The notes under the pieces were generated by a model. It was not told the origin of the DNA. It ran no database searches and saw nothing but the letters and a program-made list of their open reading frames with translations. A stretch of DNA of 64,000 nt, from assembly GCA_029783825.1 (NCBI GenBank), contig JAREIK010002637.1, positions 943,514-1,007,513 of the forward strand, in the 5' to 3' direction. Source of the DNA: Sapria himalayana. Lineage: Eukaryota; Streptophyta; Magnoliopsida; Malpighiales; Rafflesiaceae. Positions 23,800 to 35,486 of this stretch are shown in pieces; position 1 is the first letter of the stretch; each line of letters begins with the position of its first letter. The position numbers and the translations under genes were made by a program.

Positions 23800-25790
23800 G
23801 CTGGAGTTAGAAAAAGAAAATTAACTTTTATAATGTGGAATTACTATAAGAAACAAAGGATTGATGGGATAGAAAAGGCAATTTGATAATATTGATGAGG
23901 TAGACAAGGCAATTTGATAATGTTGATGGGTAAGACAAGGTAATTAAAATTATTGTGAAAAAAAATTAGGCAATGAAGGTAAGAATGGACAAAATATCTA
24001 CATGAACATTTTAATAGATGTCCATTTTGAAAGCAAAGAGATATTAATCAAGCACTAGGACAAATCTTACAAATATGATTATTCTATATGAATATCCTCT
24101 TTCGATGGTTGATCAAGTTGGCTATAGAAAAATTTCCAATATCCTTCAACCATTATTTAAATTGATTTTTTGAAATATTATCAAGAATGATATATTAAAA
24201 ATTTATGATTTTGAAAAATCAAAAACAATGGATTTATTGGGTGATAATAGAAGTAGATTTACAATCATAATTAACATGTACAATTTTAATAAAAAAAAGG
24301 CTTCTGGTGATTACAACATATTTCATTAATGATTTGTGGGTACTTCAAAGCCAAGTCATGATGTATGTTTTAAATAAAATGAATTTTATTAACATCTATA
24401 TTTTGTTATAAAATTTTATTAAAATCTATATTTTGTTATAATTTAATTTTCTTATAATAATATCATTTTGTTTCAATGATAGGTTTATATATGTAACTTT
24501 CCCACATACATATGAGACACTCAGTAAGGTTTTGTTGGACTATTTATTTGATTTAAATGTTGATCACAAATTGTGAACTTTAACTATTTGTAATTACATT
24601 ACTAATGATGCTTTAGTCAACATTTTTTTAGGCAAGCTATCTAGTAGCTCACTCATGTTGAATGAAAAAAAATTTCACATGTAATGTTATGGATACATTT
24701 TGAATTTGATTGTAAAAGAAGAATTGAAGGTAATTAAAAAGAATGTTAGACATAATTCGAGAGAGTGTTACTTTTTTGGATGGCTACACCTAAGAGATTA
24801 AAGAAGTTTGTTGAAACAATTTGTCAATTGAATATTTGTTATAATAAGAATTTAGTACTTGATTGCAAGACTAGATGGAATTTAATATTCTTGATGCTTG
24901 CACCACCATTAATTGTATGGATGTTTTTCCTCATCTAAGTCATAGAGAACCTCAATATATATATGTTCCTAATAATTTATATTGGAATTTGGAGAAAGAG
25001 ATTTGTGAAAAGTTGGAGTTATTTTATAAAGTCACTCAATTTTTTTTCGGACTAAGTATCCAACTAATTTGTATTACTTAAATATTTGTGTAATAAAGTT
25101 GTCAATGTGTAATTGGATTAGATCTCATTATACTGAGATTAGATTGATGACTACAAATATGATTGAAAAGTTTGATAAATATTAGGATGAAATTCATAAT
25201 ATATTGGTTGTTGCAACTATGTTGGTTCCAAGATTTAAGATCTAGTTGGTTGAGTTTTATTTTCCTAAAATTTTTGGAAAAGAATATTCAATGTTCAAAA
25301 TTGAAAATCTTCAATAAATTTGTGATGGGTTAGTAAAAGAATATAAGCAAAAGTTTCATTCAAGTGTGAATGTTAGCCAATCTTACACTTCATATTTTAA
25401 ATTTGAGATGACTATTAGTTCTGGTGCTAGAAATAAAATGGTGGCTAAAAATTATTTAGCAAGTTTTAATGCATTTATTTGTAGTACTATTATTATTAAT
25501 GCCACCATATTAGAGATTGTTACTTAATTGGAAGATCATGTATTGCCTAGATCCAAAGACTTTGATATATTATCTTAGTGGAAAGTAAATTCAAGCAAAT
25601 ATCTTATTTTGCAAATAATAATAATATATATTTTAATCATTTTTTTATTTACAGAAGCATTGAGTCTGTATTCAGTACTAGTAATAGATTTATTAGTCCA
25701 CATAAAAGAATACTTCATCCAAAGACTTTGGAGGAAATTATGTGTGCTTAAGATTAATTATGGGTTGAAATGCATGATATGAAAAATTAA
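23800..25790 (+). pseudogene. hAT transposase relic, family C (RICESLEEPER-like)
   Basis: Recognisable in order: an N-terminal part near 24070-24250 resembling the plant RICESLEEPER-type block (NILFRWLIKLAIEK, then KTMDLLGDNRSRFTIIINMY), YNIFH and SKPSHDV near 24310-24365, the catalytic-domain hallmark DCKTRWNLIFLMLAPP (24862-24909), and a C-terminal dimerisation block RSIESVFSTSNRFISPHKRI with LHPKTLEEIMCA and LWVEMHD (about 25655-25780). Stops and shifts throughout. These differ from hAT-A and B, so this is a third family. The intact protein is a roughly 650-700-residue transposase, and some relatives are domesticated in plants; this one is not intact. Confidence 0.85.
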
Positions 25791-26200
25791 TTTACTTATG
25801 TATGAAATTTGTTAATTTTTCTAATTCATTTTTTGTGTTAACTATTTTTATTTTGTTGGTAGATTTGGATTCATCTTCTTTAGCTTCACCATATAAAAGA
25901 TATGCAATATTTGTGGAGGATGATGATGATGATTAATGATATTTGTTAATTTTAGAGGCAATGACTTTGGAGGCAATGATGTGCGCTCAAAATTGGTCGT
26001 GGTTGAAATGTATGGGATAAAAAACTTATGTATGTATCATATTTGTTAATTTTTATATTTCATTTTGTGTGTTAATTATTTTAATTTTGTTGGTAGATTT
26101 AAATTCATCTTCTTTAGCTTTACCAAACAAAAGATTATGTGGAGGATGAGGAGGAGGAGGAGGATGATGATGATATGCAATATTCATCATAACTTTTATT
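25721..26200 (+). repeat. Tandem duplication of the hAT-C gene end (about 245 bp)
   Basis: Two direct copies: about 25721-25940 and 25968-26195. Shared landmarks are actttggagg(a/c)a, tatgtgtgct/gatgtgcgct, ggttgaaatg, tttgttaattttt, tttgttggtagattt and attcatcttctttagctt, ending in a GAT/GAG triplet run. The second copy has an enlarged gaggaggaggaggatgatgat run. The short ORFs across it are by-products. Confidence 0.85.
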
Positions 26201-26740
26201 TCTTTATGAAAAATGTAATATATTATAATTTTGGATTTTGGATTTTGTTTTAATTGGATAATGTGCACCTTTTTATTTTACTTGTGATAATAATTTGATT
26301 ATGCTAGATATAATAAAATTATTTTTTTAAAGAAGTTCGATAAATGTAAGATTTATGATTTTTTTAAATTAGGAACAATTTTATTGTATATTGGTATTTA
26401 TTTTTTCTAATACAATTTGTTAGATATATATGTAATTATGTAATATGATATTTATTATTTATTATAATGTATATGTAATATTTTACAAATTACAAATATT
26501 TTTCCATTTTTATTTTGTGAACATGTTTTTTTATATTTTCATATAAAACTTAATTATAAAAAATTATCTTTTAAATATCATAATGTATGTATCATTTTTT
26601 ATATTTTAATGATGTAATATAAATTAAAAATTGAATGTAATGTGCAAATTTTTTATACTTCTCTCAAAAAAGTTAATTAAAATGCCATAAGTATATATTA
26701 CAAAATATAAATTTTAAAAAATTAAATGAAAAATTCATAA
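26201..26740. other. AT-rich hAT-C 3' untranslated region
   Basis: Very AT-rich sequence without recognisable gene or repeat, lying between the duplicated transposase end and the terminal GC-rich part of the element. Confidence 0.5.
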
Positions 26741-26911
26741 TGGTAAACAAGGCAATGGGGTGGGGTTGCACAACCCCACCCCATTTACCATTTTCACAGC
26801 CTTGCCCCACCCCATGCTAAATGGGGTAGGGCTAGGGTAGGGATTATAAATTCCCTGATGGAATAGGGCATGGGAGGGTCACCACGGTCCCGCTCCATCC
26901 CATTTCTATGC
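26741..26911. mobile_element. hAT-C right terminal region with strong palindrome
   Basis: GGGGTGGGG/CCCCACCCC words occur in both orientations. A near-perfect hairpin AATGGGGTGGGGTTG-CA-CAACCCCACCCCATT lies at about 26752-26783, flanked by aatggtaaa/ttaccatt. The extreme right, on the opposite strand, reads CTAGGCATAGAAATGGGATG, the usual style of a plant hAT terminal repeat. The next base begins the purine array. No matching left end was found near 22291. Confidence 0.65.
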
Positions 26912-29119
26912 CTAGGAGGGTAGGAGGGAGAGGGAGAAAGAGGAGAGAAAGGGAAGAAGAGGGATAGGAGGAGAGAGGGAAGGAGAGAGAGAGATAGTGA
27001 GAATGGGAAAGAGGGAGAGAAGAGAAAGGGAGAGAGAGGAGGGGAAATAGAGAGGGAGGAAGGTAGAGATGGGGGAAAGGGGCAAAGAGAGGAAGAGAGA
27101 GAAAGAGGGAGGGAGGGAGGAAGAGGGGGAGAAAGGGGAGGGAAGATGGAAAAGAGAGGGAGAGGTAGACAATGAGAAAGAGTGAGAAATATGGAGAGAG
27201 GGGGAGAGGGGGAGAGAGGAGAAGAAGAATAGGGAGAGATGGAGGGGGAGGAAGAGGGAGAGAGAGATAGGGGAGAGGGAGAGAGGGGGAGGGAGGAAGA
27301 GAGATAGAAAGTGAAAGATAGAAAGAGAGGAGAGAGGAGAGTTGGAGGGAGAGAGGGGAAAGAGAGGGAGGGGGAGAGAGAAAGAGTAGAGAAAGGGAGA
27401 GAATGGAGAGAGGGAGAGAGGGGGGAGGGGGTGAGATGGAAGAGAGAATGGGTAGAGTGGGGAAGAAGGAGAGGGAGAGGGGAAAGAGTGAGAGAGAGCC
27501 GGAGGGGGAGTGGGGAAGAGAGAGGAAGGAGGAGTGAGGGGAAAGACCGAGAGGGGGGGGGGGAGAAAGGGGGAGAGAATACGAGACATGAAAAGAGGAA
27601 GGGAGAGAGGGAGGGAGAAAGGGAGGAAGAATACGAGACATAACAAGAGGAAGGGAGAGAGGGAGGGAGAAAGGGAGAAAGGGATAGGGAGGAATGTGGA
27701 AAGAGAATGAGTGAGAGGAAGAGATAAAGACGAGAGGAAGGAAAGAGGGAGAGAGGAGGGAGAGAGTGAGACAGAGAGAGGGAAAGAGGGAGGGAGAAAG
27801 AGAGAGAGATAAGAGGAGATGGAGATGGAAAAGGAGAGATGGAGAAGGAGCAAGGAAGAAGAGAGGTGGAGAAAGAGAGAGGGAGGGGGAGGGGAGGGGG
27901 AGGATGAGAAAGAGAGAGAGAGAGAGAGGGAGGGAGGGAGGGAGGGATGGAGAAAGGGAGGGAGGGTGGGAAGGAAGGAGAGATAGAGAAAGAGAGGGAG
28001 GGAGAGAGGGGAGGGTGGAGGAGGGAGGGAAGGGGAGAAAGAGATGGAGGGAGGGAAAGCTAGGGAGGAAGGAAGGAAAAGAAGGGAAGGCAAGAATGAG
28101 AGAAGGGGATGAGGGGAGAGATGGTGGGAGGAAAACAAGGAGGATGGGAAGGAGGGAGGGAGAGAGTAAAAGATGAAGAGGGACATAGTGAAAAAGAGAT
28201 GGAGAGAGAGGAAAGATGGGGAATGAGAAAGAGAGAGGAATATAGAGGTAGAGAGAAGGAGGGTGATGGACATAGAGAGAGAAATGTAGGTAGGAAGGGA
28301 GGGAGAGGGAGAGAGAGAAAGAGAGAAAGGTAGAGAGAGAGATAAAGAAGTGGGGAGGAGGTAGGGAGAGGGGGGAGGGAAAGGGCATGGAAGGGAGGGG
28401 ACATATAGAGAAATAGAGGGATGGATGGAGGGGAGAGAGAGGGGGAGAGAGTAAGAAAGAACGAGGAAGATGGGGAGATGTGGAGAGAGAGGGAGAGGGA
28501 GGGAGGGAGCAAGGTAGAGAGAGGAGTCGAGAAAAGAGTGAAAAGGGGGGGAGAAAGAGGTAGGGAGGGGGAGAGTGGGGGGAAGAGTTGGAGGGAGGAA
28601 AGAAGAGAGGGAGAGAAAAGTGGGGGAGGGAGGGAGTTAGAATGTGAAAGAAGTACAAAGAGAGGGAGGGGGGAGAGGAAGGAATGAGTAGGTAGGGGAT
28701 TGAGGGGAAGGGAGAGGAAGGTGGAGAGAGACAGAGAGGGGGAAGGAGGGAGAGATAGAAATATAGGGAGAGAAAGAGAGAGGGGAGAGAGAAAGGGAGG
28801 GAGGAAGGGAAGGAAAGGTAGTGAGGAGAAGATGGAGAGAGAGGATCGAAAAAGTGAGAAAGAGAGATGGATAGATGGAGGGACGAAAGGAGGAAGGGAG
28901 AGAAATGAAGGGGGAGAGATAGAGAGAGACATAGGAAGGGAGGGATGATGGGGAGGGAGAGAAGAGGGAGAGAGATAGGAAAAGAGGAACATATGGAGAG
29001 GGAGAGAGGGAGAAAGAGAGAGAGAAAGGGGGATAGAGTGAGGGAGAGAGAGATGAAGGGAGGCAAGGAGTGATGGAGAGAAAGGGGGAGCAAGTGGGAG
29101 AGGGGAAGAGAAGGAGGGA
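26912..29119. repeat. Purine-rich array 3
   Basis: About 2.2 kb of almost pure A/G on the + strand (agagggagggagagaga). A 52-bp unit with aatacgagacat occurs twice (27579 and 27631). It is bounded on the left by the hAT-C end and on the right by the copia LTR starting TGTTAGAATTTTC. The open frame of 773 codons on the minus strand is only the stop-free pyrimidine strand. Confidence 0.95.
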
Positions 29120-29633
29120 TGTTAGAATTTTCTATTCGTGTATATATAGTGATTATGCAAAACATATCATCAATGAATTATGCAGAACATAACACATCAC
29201 AAGGAATAAGAAGAACATAAAAGAACCAAAACAAACACTAATTTTAACATGGTTTACTAGTTGTTCAAAAAGACTAGCTGCGTCCTCTAGAAAAATGAGT
29301 AGCACTTGTAGATTTATCAACCCAGAATGTTTCAATACATAGTCAAGAGAGTGAAAAAAATAGAGCACACATTTGTGATTCTGGATATAATATATATATA
29401 TATATATATATCAATTAGGGTTCTACATAAAATAAAAATGAGTTAGATCTTTAGACCTCACCGAGTCATGCTCTAAAAATTTTTCGATCCACTGACTAGG
29501 CAGTGGGATCCCCAATATTGTCCCAATGTCACATATCCAATCTCTCAACTTATTAATACATATACCTATAAATAAAATAGAGAAACAAAATAAAAGATTA
29601 AGAAAATAAATAATAAAACAAATTATATATTAT
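29120..29633 (-). repeat. copia 3' LTR
   Basis: Matches 33699-34205 along its length (tgttagaatttt, acatcacaaggaataagaagaacata, tggtttactag, cttgtagatttatyaacc, catgctcyaaaaat, ataaacaaattatatact/at). It includes a short (TA)n at about 29389-29411 not seen at that length in the other copy. On the minus strand it ends in the canonical CA (TAACA), but the other end reads TATAAT rather than TG. Confidence 0.88.
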
Positions 29634-29639
29634 AATCTT

Positions 29640-31100
29640 CACATAAAGTTGTTTTGTACATAAATGGAGAGATGCTCTCTATAAATGATTAGTCCTAATA
29701 GGAATATAACTGATTTGATATGTTCGGCGAATTAAGATAATGTCTTAACTTATTCATAATGATATGTTTGGTAAACATATAAGCTGGATTATTAGAGATT
29801 CTAATCTTATTCACTTGCACATTCTTCTCAGATCGAATGAAATAATATCACACATTAATGTGTTTTTCCTCTCATGGTGTACTTGGTCTTTTGCTAAACA
29901 AATAGCACTGAGGTTGTCACAAAACACTATTGCAATCTCTTGGTAAAGATAAAGTTCTTTGAGAAAACTCTTCATCTAGATCCCTTCCTTCTTAGCTTCA
30001 ATAAACGATAGAGTGACAAAAGATTGAAGAGTGGCTTTCCAGCTAACTACTGAGCCACATACAATTGAAGACATAGCCAATCATAGACCATCTACTATCA
30101 ACATCTCCTACATAGTCAGAATTAGAATATCTGGTTAGCTTGGATTCATATTCATTACCAAATATCAAACCTACCACGGATGTCTCTTTGATGTTCCTAA
30201 GTATCCTTTTTATAGCTTTCAAATGCTCTTGACTGGGGTTTACCACAAAAATGCTTACTACACCCACTACATGAGTAGTATCATGTTGGGTACACACCAT
30301 GAGATAGATGAGGCTTCCGATAGAACTAAAATAACGAACCTTAGATATTTGTTCCTTATCAGGTTCAGATTGAGGACAAAACTCCAATGAAAAATGGAGG
30401 TCGAAAACATGTGGCACTGACAAAGGCTTACAAGATGACATTCCAAATCTAGATAGAATTTTTTGAATATATTATTTTTGTGATAAAAATAATTTTCTTT
30501 TAGTTCAATCTATGAATATTTCTATGCCTAGAATTGTTTTCGTCCCTTGCATATTTTTTTTCATATCAAATTTAGAATTGAAAAGATTCATCAATTCCTG
30601 AATGTTAGATTTATTTCTAGAAGTGATAAGTATATCTTCTACATGCAACAATATGTAGATATATGACTCATCATTTAGCATTATAAAATAAACATACAAT
30701 CATGATCACACCTACTATATTCGTGACTAGTCATGAAATAGTCATATTTCTTTTACTACAAGAGAGGAACTATTTATTTACATAAAGGAACTTTAGAAGC
30801 GTGCACACATAAGTTTATTTACCTAATATCTCAAAACTCTCATGCTGGTTCATATAAATTTCTTTATCTAGATCTCCATGAAAGATAGTAGTTTTGATAT
30901 CTACTTGCTCAAGTTCAAGATCTTGATGTGCCACTAGTGCTAGAAGCACCCTAATTGAGGTATGTCTGACTGCAAGAGAAAATATTTCGCTATAATCAAC
31001 ACCCTCTTTCTAACCGAACCCTCTTGCAACTAGACGTGCCTTGAATTTTACACCACCAGCAACTAAAGTATTTTCTTTCTTCTTTAGAACATGTTTGCAA
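29640..31100 (-). pseudogene. copia reverse transcriptase and RNase H relic
   Basis: Minus-strand readings include YIYILLHVEDILITSRNKS (30505-30699; intact copia RT has YVDD, so the first aspartate is glutamate here), FDMKKNMQGTKTILGIEI, and 30043-30441 with SSIGSLIYLMVCTQHD (intact: GSLMYAMVCTRPD) and YSNSDYVGDVDSRWSMIGYV, the start of RNase H. Upstream pieces near 30890-31050 match the RT N-terminal region. Further RNase H lies at 29800-30040 (SLSFIEAKKEG; VFCDNLSAICLAK). Frames are broken. The intact protein copies element RNA into DNA. Confidence 0.85.
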
Positions 31101-31599
31101 GAAACTATCTTTCTCCCCTTTGGTTTATGTACAACATCCCATGTATCATTCTTATGAAGGTATTCAATCTTTTTAATCATGTAAACTAACCATAACTCTA
31201 ATATGGTACATTTAATAGCATCCTTGAAGAATGATGATTTAGATATGTCAATTTCTTTGGATACTTATAGGGAAAATCCTACAAATTCATCAAAGCCAAA
31301 TCTTAGAGGATGACCTACATTTATTCTCCTAGGTTTATCCCTAGTAATATTATAGGAAGCAGACACTTTAGGTACAGGTTCAAGATCAGGTTCAGAAACA
31401 AACTTAAGATCATTTTCATGATTAGTTGTTGATTATTTAGAAACAAATTTAAATATCCTTCTTGGAGCTACAGAATCAGATTTTAGCTCCACCTTAAGTT
31501 CGGATTGAGGAACATCAAATGACTGAATCGAACTAGGTAGTTATTTTAAGATGATACTTTCATCAAAAGTAACACTCCTAGAGAGGATCACTCTCCTTT

Positions 31600-32690
31600 C
31601 AGATGGTGATTAGATACAAAATCTCTCGACTCCATCATTATATCATACAATTTTTTTTTGCTTGCGGTTCAAGCTTACCATCATTTACATGATAGTAGGC
31701 AATGCAACTGATCAGCATCATTTACTTGATACTAGACCATATCTCAAGTAAAATTTTGAAATCAACTCTACTATGTAGTGATCTATTTGTCAGATGGCAT
31801 GTTGTATTAATAACTTCTGCTCAAAATTCTTTGGCTAAGCATGATTGAGAGAGTATGCACCTAGTTCTCTTTAATAGAGTTTGGTTTATTATTTCAGCAA
31901 TACCATTTTGCTAAGGAGCATACCTAACTATTTGTAATAGTTTAACCTTCTTAAGTGTTTGGTTTTCTACTAAGCTAACCTACTGCCTAAACTTTCCAAA
32001 AATTTCAGATTTATGTTTCATCATGAATACCCAAGACATCCTGGAGTAGTCATCTACTAGACATAAACAGGACCAGGCACCACCAAAAGATGAAACCCTA
32101 GAAGGATCCTAATAGTTAACATGAATATGATCAAAAGTGCCTTTTGTGCAGTGTATAGATTTACTAAACTTAGTTCTATATTTTTTATCAAAAACACAAT
32201 GATCACAGAAATTTAGTTTACTAATTTTATGACCAACAAGAAGGTTAAGATCGGAATTCATAAAGGATTTTCATATATTTCTCACCCATATGTGCGAGTC
32301 ACATGTGTCATAATCTAGTAAGATTAACTTTAGCTTCAGATGTAGGCTCTCTTGATGTGATAGTATCAGCCCTTATCATCGTGGAACCCAACAGTGTGTA
32401 TAGCATTCCAATCTTTTGCCCCTTTAGTATGATGTCTCTTTGGTGAAAATTCAGTATTCCCTAGCCTCACTAAAGATACATCCCTAATCATCTAGAATGT
32501 CGAGGGAGATCATATTCATAGTCATCTTCGGAAAGTGCCTTATATCTAATAAGAAGATGATTGGGCAACCATATATTTTCAGCCTGACTATGCCCACTCC
32601 AACAACTTTACATGGTTGAATGTTGCCCACAACAACATGACTAGCTTCCTTCATATCATATATATTGAACCATTTCAAATATGTTCTAAT
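31600..32690 (-). pseudogene. copia integrase relic
   Basis: Minus strand, from high to low coordinates: the pre-integrase block (32484-32678) with VVGNIQPCKVVGVGIVRLKI and DIRHFPKMTMNMISLDIL, a zinc-site remnant (CDHCVFDKKYRTKF near 32190), and the core with DDYSRMSWVFMMKHKSE (about 32000-32060), VRYAPQNG-like sequence (about 31900; the usual PQQNG) and RSLHSRVDF (about 31780). The order and motifs are typical of copia integrase. Stops and shifts disable it. The intact protein inserts element DNA. Confidence 0.82.
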
Positions 32691-32829
32691 GTGAAAGAAA
32701 GCATCACTATCAAGGATCTATTAGTCAAACTTTGTAATAGTTGTAGAGGTGACTAGCCCAAGGTCGGATTCATCCATGACATCACATGCTACAATAGTAG
32801 TAGGTGGAAGAATAGACCGACCCAAGTGA

Positions 32830-33590
32830 TTAGGTCTCTTCTTCTTCTTTAGGCATCTAATTTTCTAGTGCCCTTTCTGTTTATAGTAGTGACACGTGTC
32901 ACCTTCCTTGGATCTTTTCTGAAATTTATTCCCCTTTTTCTTAGATGAAGTGCGATGGGGTCTCCTATTCATTATCACCAATCAAGTAGCCTACTACTCG
33001 TGCCATTCAACAACTGCCTTCTACCTCTTCTCTCTAGAGTGTAGAGTAGACTATATATTCTCTAGAATAATTTCATCTTTTCTCACTATCAATGATTCCA
33101 CATAGGTTTTATTTGAAGCTGGAAGTGAGACCAGTAGCAGAGGTGCAACATTTTCATCTTCCACCTTAGCATCTACTTGCTTCAGGTCCATAATGATGTT
33201 GTTCAAATCATCCAAATGCTTCTTAAATAGAGTCCCTTCCTGCATCCTCATTGTGAAGAGTCTCCTTTTTAATAGAAGCTTTTTCATGTGTGGCTTTGTC
33301 ATATACAACAAATCCAGCTTAAGCCACAAGCCTACAATAGTCTCCTCGTCTACTATCTTAGCTATCACCTCATCAGTTAGGCTTAGGATAATCATTGAGT
33401 GGGCCTTTTCTTCATGCCTTCATGCTTCAGTCTCTATTATCCCAACAATAGTAGTTGTAGCACCACAACCATTGACTAGAAAGCTTCATATATCAAAGTT
33501 CTTCAGATATGTCAGCATCTTTATTTTCCACATACTAAATTCATTTTTGCCATTGAATTTCTTAAAAGTAGTGTTCAATGTTCCATACAT
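32830..33590 (-). pseudogene. copia gag relic with zinc knuckle
   Basis: Reads from an ATG near 33590 (NTTFKKFNGKNEFSMWKIKM), a stop follows near 33490, then 33395-33051 carries the conserved gag block LWLKLDLLYMTKPHMKKLL, LFTMRMQEGTLFKKHLDDLN and LLLVSLPASNKTYVESL. A CCHC zinc knuckle remains near 32850-32895 as CHYYKQKGH*KIRC, where the second cysteine is tyrosine and a stop has arisen. The intact protein forms the particle and binds RNA. Confidence 0.85.
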
Positions 33591-33683
33591 TTTAATAAAC
33601 TTCCAGATTACAAAATTAGAATAACAATACTAGCAACAAAACCAAAAATTCATCAACATGACAGAAACTATAACATAACCAAA

Positions 33684-33698
33684 CTCTCTAATACCAAT
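33684..33698 (-). promoter_or_regulatory. copia primer binding site
   Basis: Minus strand reads ATTGGTATTAGAGAG immediately inside the 5' LTR. It resembles TGGTATCAGAGC, the site complementary to initiator tRNA-Met used by most plant copia elements, and confirms minus orientation. Confidence 0.8.
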
Positions 33699-34205
33699 TG
33701 TTAGAATTTTCAATCCATGTATATATAATGATTATGCTGAATGTAACATCAATAGATTGTACATAACATAATACATCACAAGGAATAAGAAGAACATAAT
33801 ACAACCAAAATAAATACTAATATTATTGTGGTTTACTAGCAATTCAAAATAACTAGCCATGCTTACTAGAAAAGTGGATAGAACTTATAGATTTATTAAC
33901 CTAGAATATTTCAGTACATAATCGAGAGAGAGAAGAAGAACATAGTGCACATTTGTGATTATGGATATAGTATTTATATATATAACAATTAGGATTCTAC
34001 ATAACACAAAAATGAGTTGAATTTTAAAATGGACCGGGTCATGATCCAAAAATTTTCAGCCCACTAACCAAGTAGTGGGACCCCTATTATTGTCTCAATG
34101 CCATGTATCCAATATCTCAACATATTAGTATCTATACCTATAAATAAAACAAAGAAACAAAATACAGGGTTAATGAAATAGATAACAAAACAAATTATAT
34201 ACTAT
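33699..34205 (-). repeat. copia 5' LTR
   Basis: Direct repeat partner of 29120-29633. It lies next to the primer site on one side and purine array 4 on the other, where the target copy agggg begins. Confidence 0.88.
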
Positions 34206-35419
34206 AGGGGAGATGGAGGGATAGGTAGAGAGAGGGGCATGGAGAGGGAGAGGGAGAGAGAGATAGAGAGAGATGGAGAAAGGGAGGGAGTGTAGGAAAG
34301 GGAGTGTGGGAAAGGGAGAGCAAGAGAAGGAGAAAGAGGTAGAGAGGGAGGAAAGGGAGGAGAGAGAGAGAGAGAGAGAGGGAGGGAGGGGAGGCTGGGA
34401 ATGTGAGAGGGTGAGAAAGAGGGAAAGAGAGAGACTAGGAAAGAGAGAAAGAGGGAGAAGAAGACTAAGAGAGAGTGTGTGTGTGTGTGTGTGGGGGAGG
34501 AGAAAGGCAAATGGGGAGCAAGATAGACAGATGGTGATGAATGGAGGGAGAGGGAGGGAAGGAGGAAGGGAGAAAGAGGGAAGTGAGAAGGAGGGACTGA
34601 AAGGGAGAGGGCAAGAAAGCAAGTGGAAAGAGATAGAAAGAGCAAGAGGGAGAGAGTGACATGTAGAGGGAGAGAAAGAGATAGAGAGAGAGGAGGGAGA
34701 GAGAGATAGAGAGGTGCTTATAAAAAAGAGGGGGGAGATAAGGGGTGACTATGGGAGGGAGAGAGGGGGGAGAGGAATAGAGGGGGGGATAGATAGGAGG
34801 AGATAGTGGGCATGGAGAGATAGAGAGAGGGAAAAAGATATAAAGAGGGATAGAGATGGAGAGAAGAAGAGGGATAGAGATGGAGAGAAGAAGAGGGATA
34901 GAGATGGAGAGAAGAAGAGGGATAGAGATGGAGAGAAGAAGAGGGAGAGAATGAGAGGGAGAGGTGGGGAGGAGGGAGAGAGGGAGAAGTGGAAAGGGGA
35001 AAGAGAAAGGGAGAGGTGGGAAGGAAGGGAGAGAAAAGAGGAGGTGGGGAGGAAGGGAGAGAGAAGAGGAGGTGGGGAGGAAGGGAGAGAGAAGAGGAGG
35101 TGGGGAGGAAGGGAGAGAGGGAGATAGATAAATAGATAGATAGATATAAATAAAAAGACATAGAAAGAGAAAGAAAGGGAGGAAGGGAGGCAGAGAGGGG
35201 TAAAGAGTGGAGGAGTGTTAGAGAAAGACTATAAGGGGGAGGGGAGGAAGGGAGAGAGGAGAGAGGGGAGAGATAATGTGAAAGGTGGAAAGGGAGGAGG
35301 GGGAGAAGAGTGAGAGAGAGGGAAAGGGAGAAGGAAAGGGAGGGAGGGAGGGAGGGAGGGAAAGAGATAGGAAGGAAGAGGGGGGGTGTATATATATATA
35401 TATATAAAGAGGGAAAATG

Positions 35420-35422
<3 letters not shown>

Positions 35423-35484
<62 letters not shown>
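35423..35484. repeat. (TA)n microsatellite
   Basis: About 31 uninterrupted TA dinucleotides inside purine array 4, with a shorter (TA)n at 35389-35406. Confidence 0.97.

Positions 35485-35486
<2 letters not shown>

Larger units (their letters stand above)
29120..34205 (-). mobile_element. Ty1/copia element with both LTRs, minus strand
   Basis: Two direct LTR copies (29120-29633 and 33699-34205) enclose gag, zinc knuckle, integrase, RT and RNase H relics all reading on the minus strand in copia order. The flanks aggga (29115-29119) and agggg (34206-34210) match at 4 of 5, as expected for a 5-bp target duplication, and both lie in purine array. The LTR copies differ at many positions and by small indels, so the insertion is old. 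A tRNA-Met-type primer site lies next to the 5' LTR. All genes are broken. Confidence 0.9.

Noticed and set aside
27311..28948. Arg/Glu/Gly-rich frames on the + strand of the arrays
   Set aside because: Same cause: GA-only codons encode R, E, G and K; no start context, no domain.
26844..29165. Open frame of 773 codons (Ser/Pro/Leu-rich) on the minus strand, and similar frames in every purine array
   Set aside because: The minus strand is almost pure C/T and every stop codon needs A or G, so long frames arise by composition. Several frames are open at once and there is no codon bias or domain.
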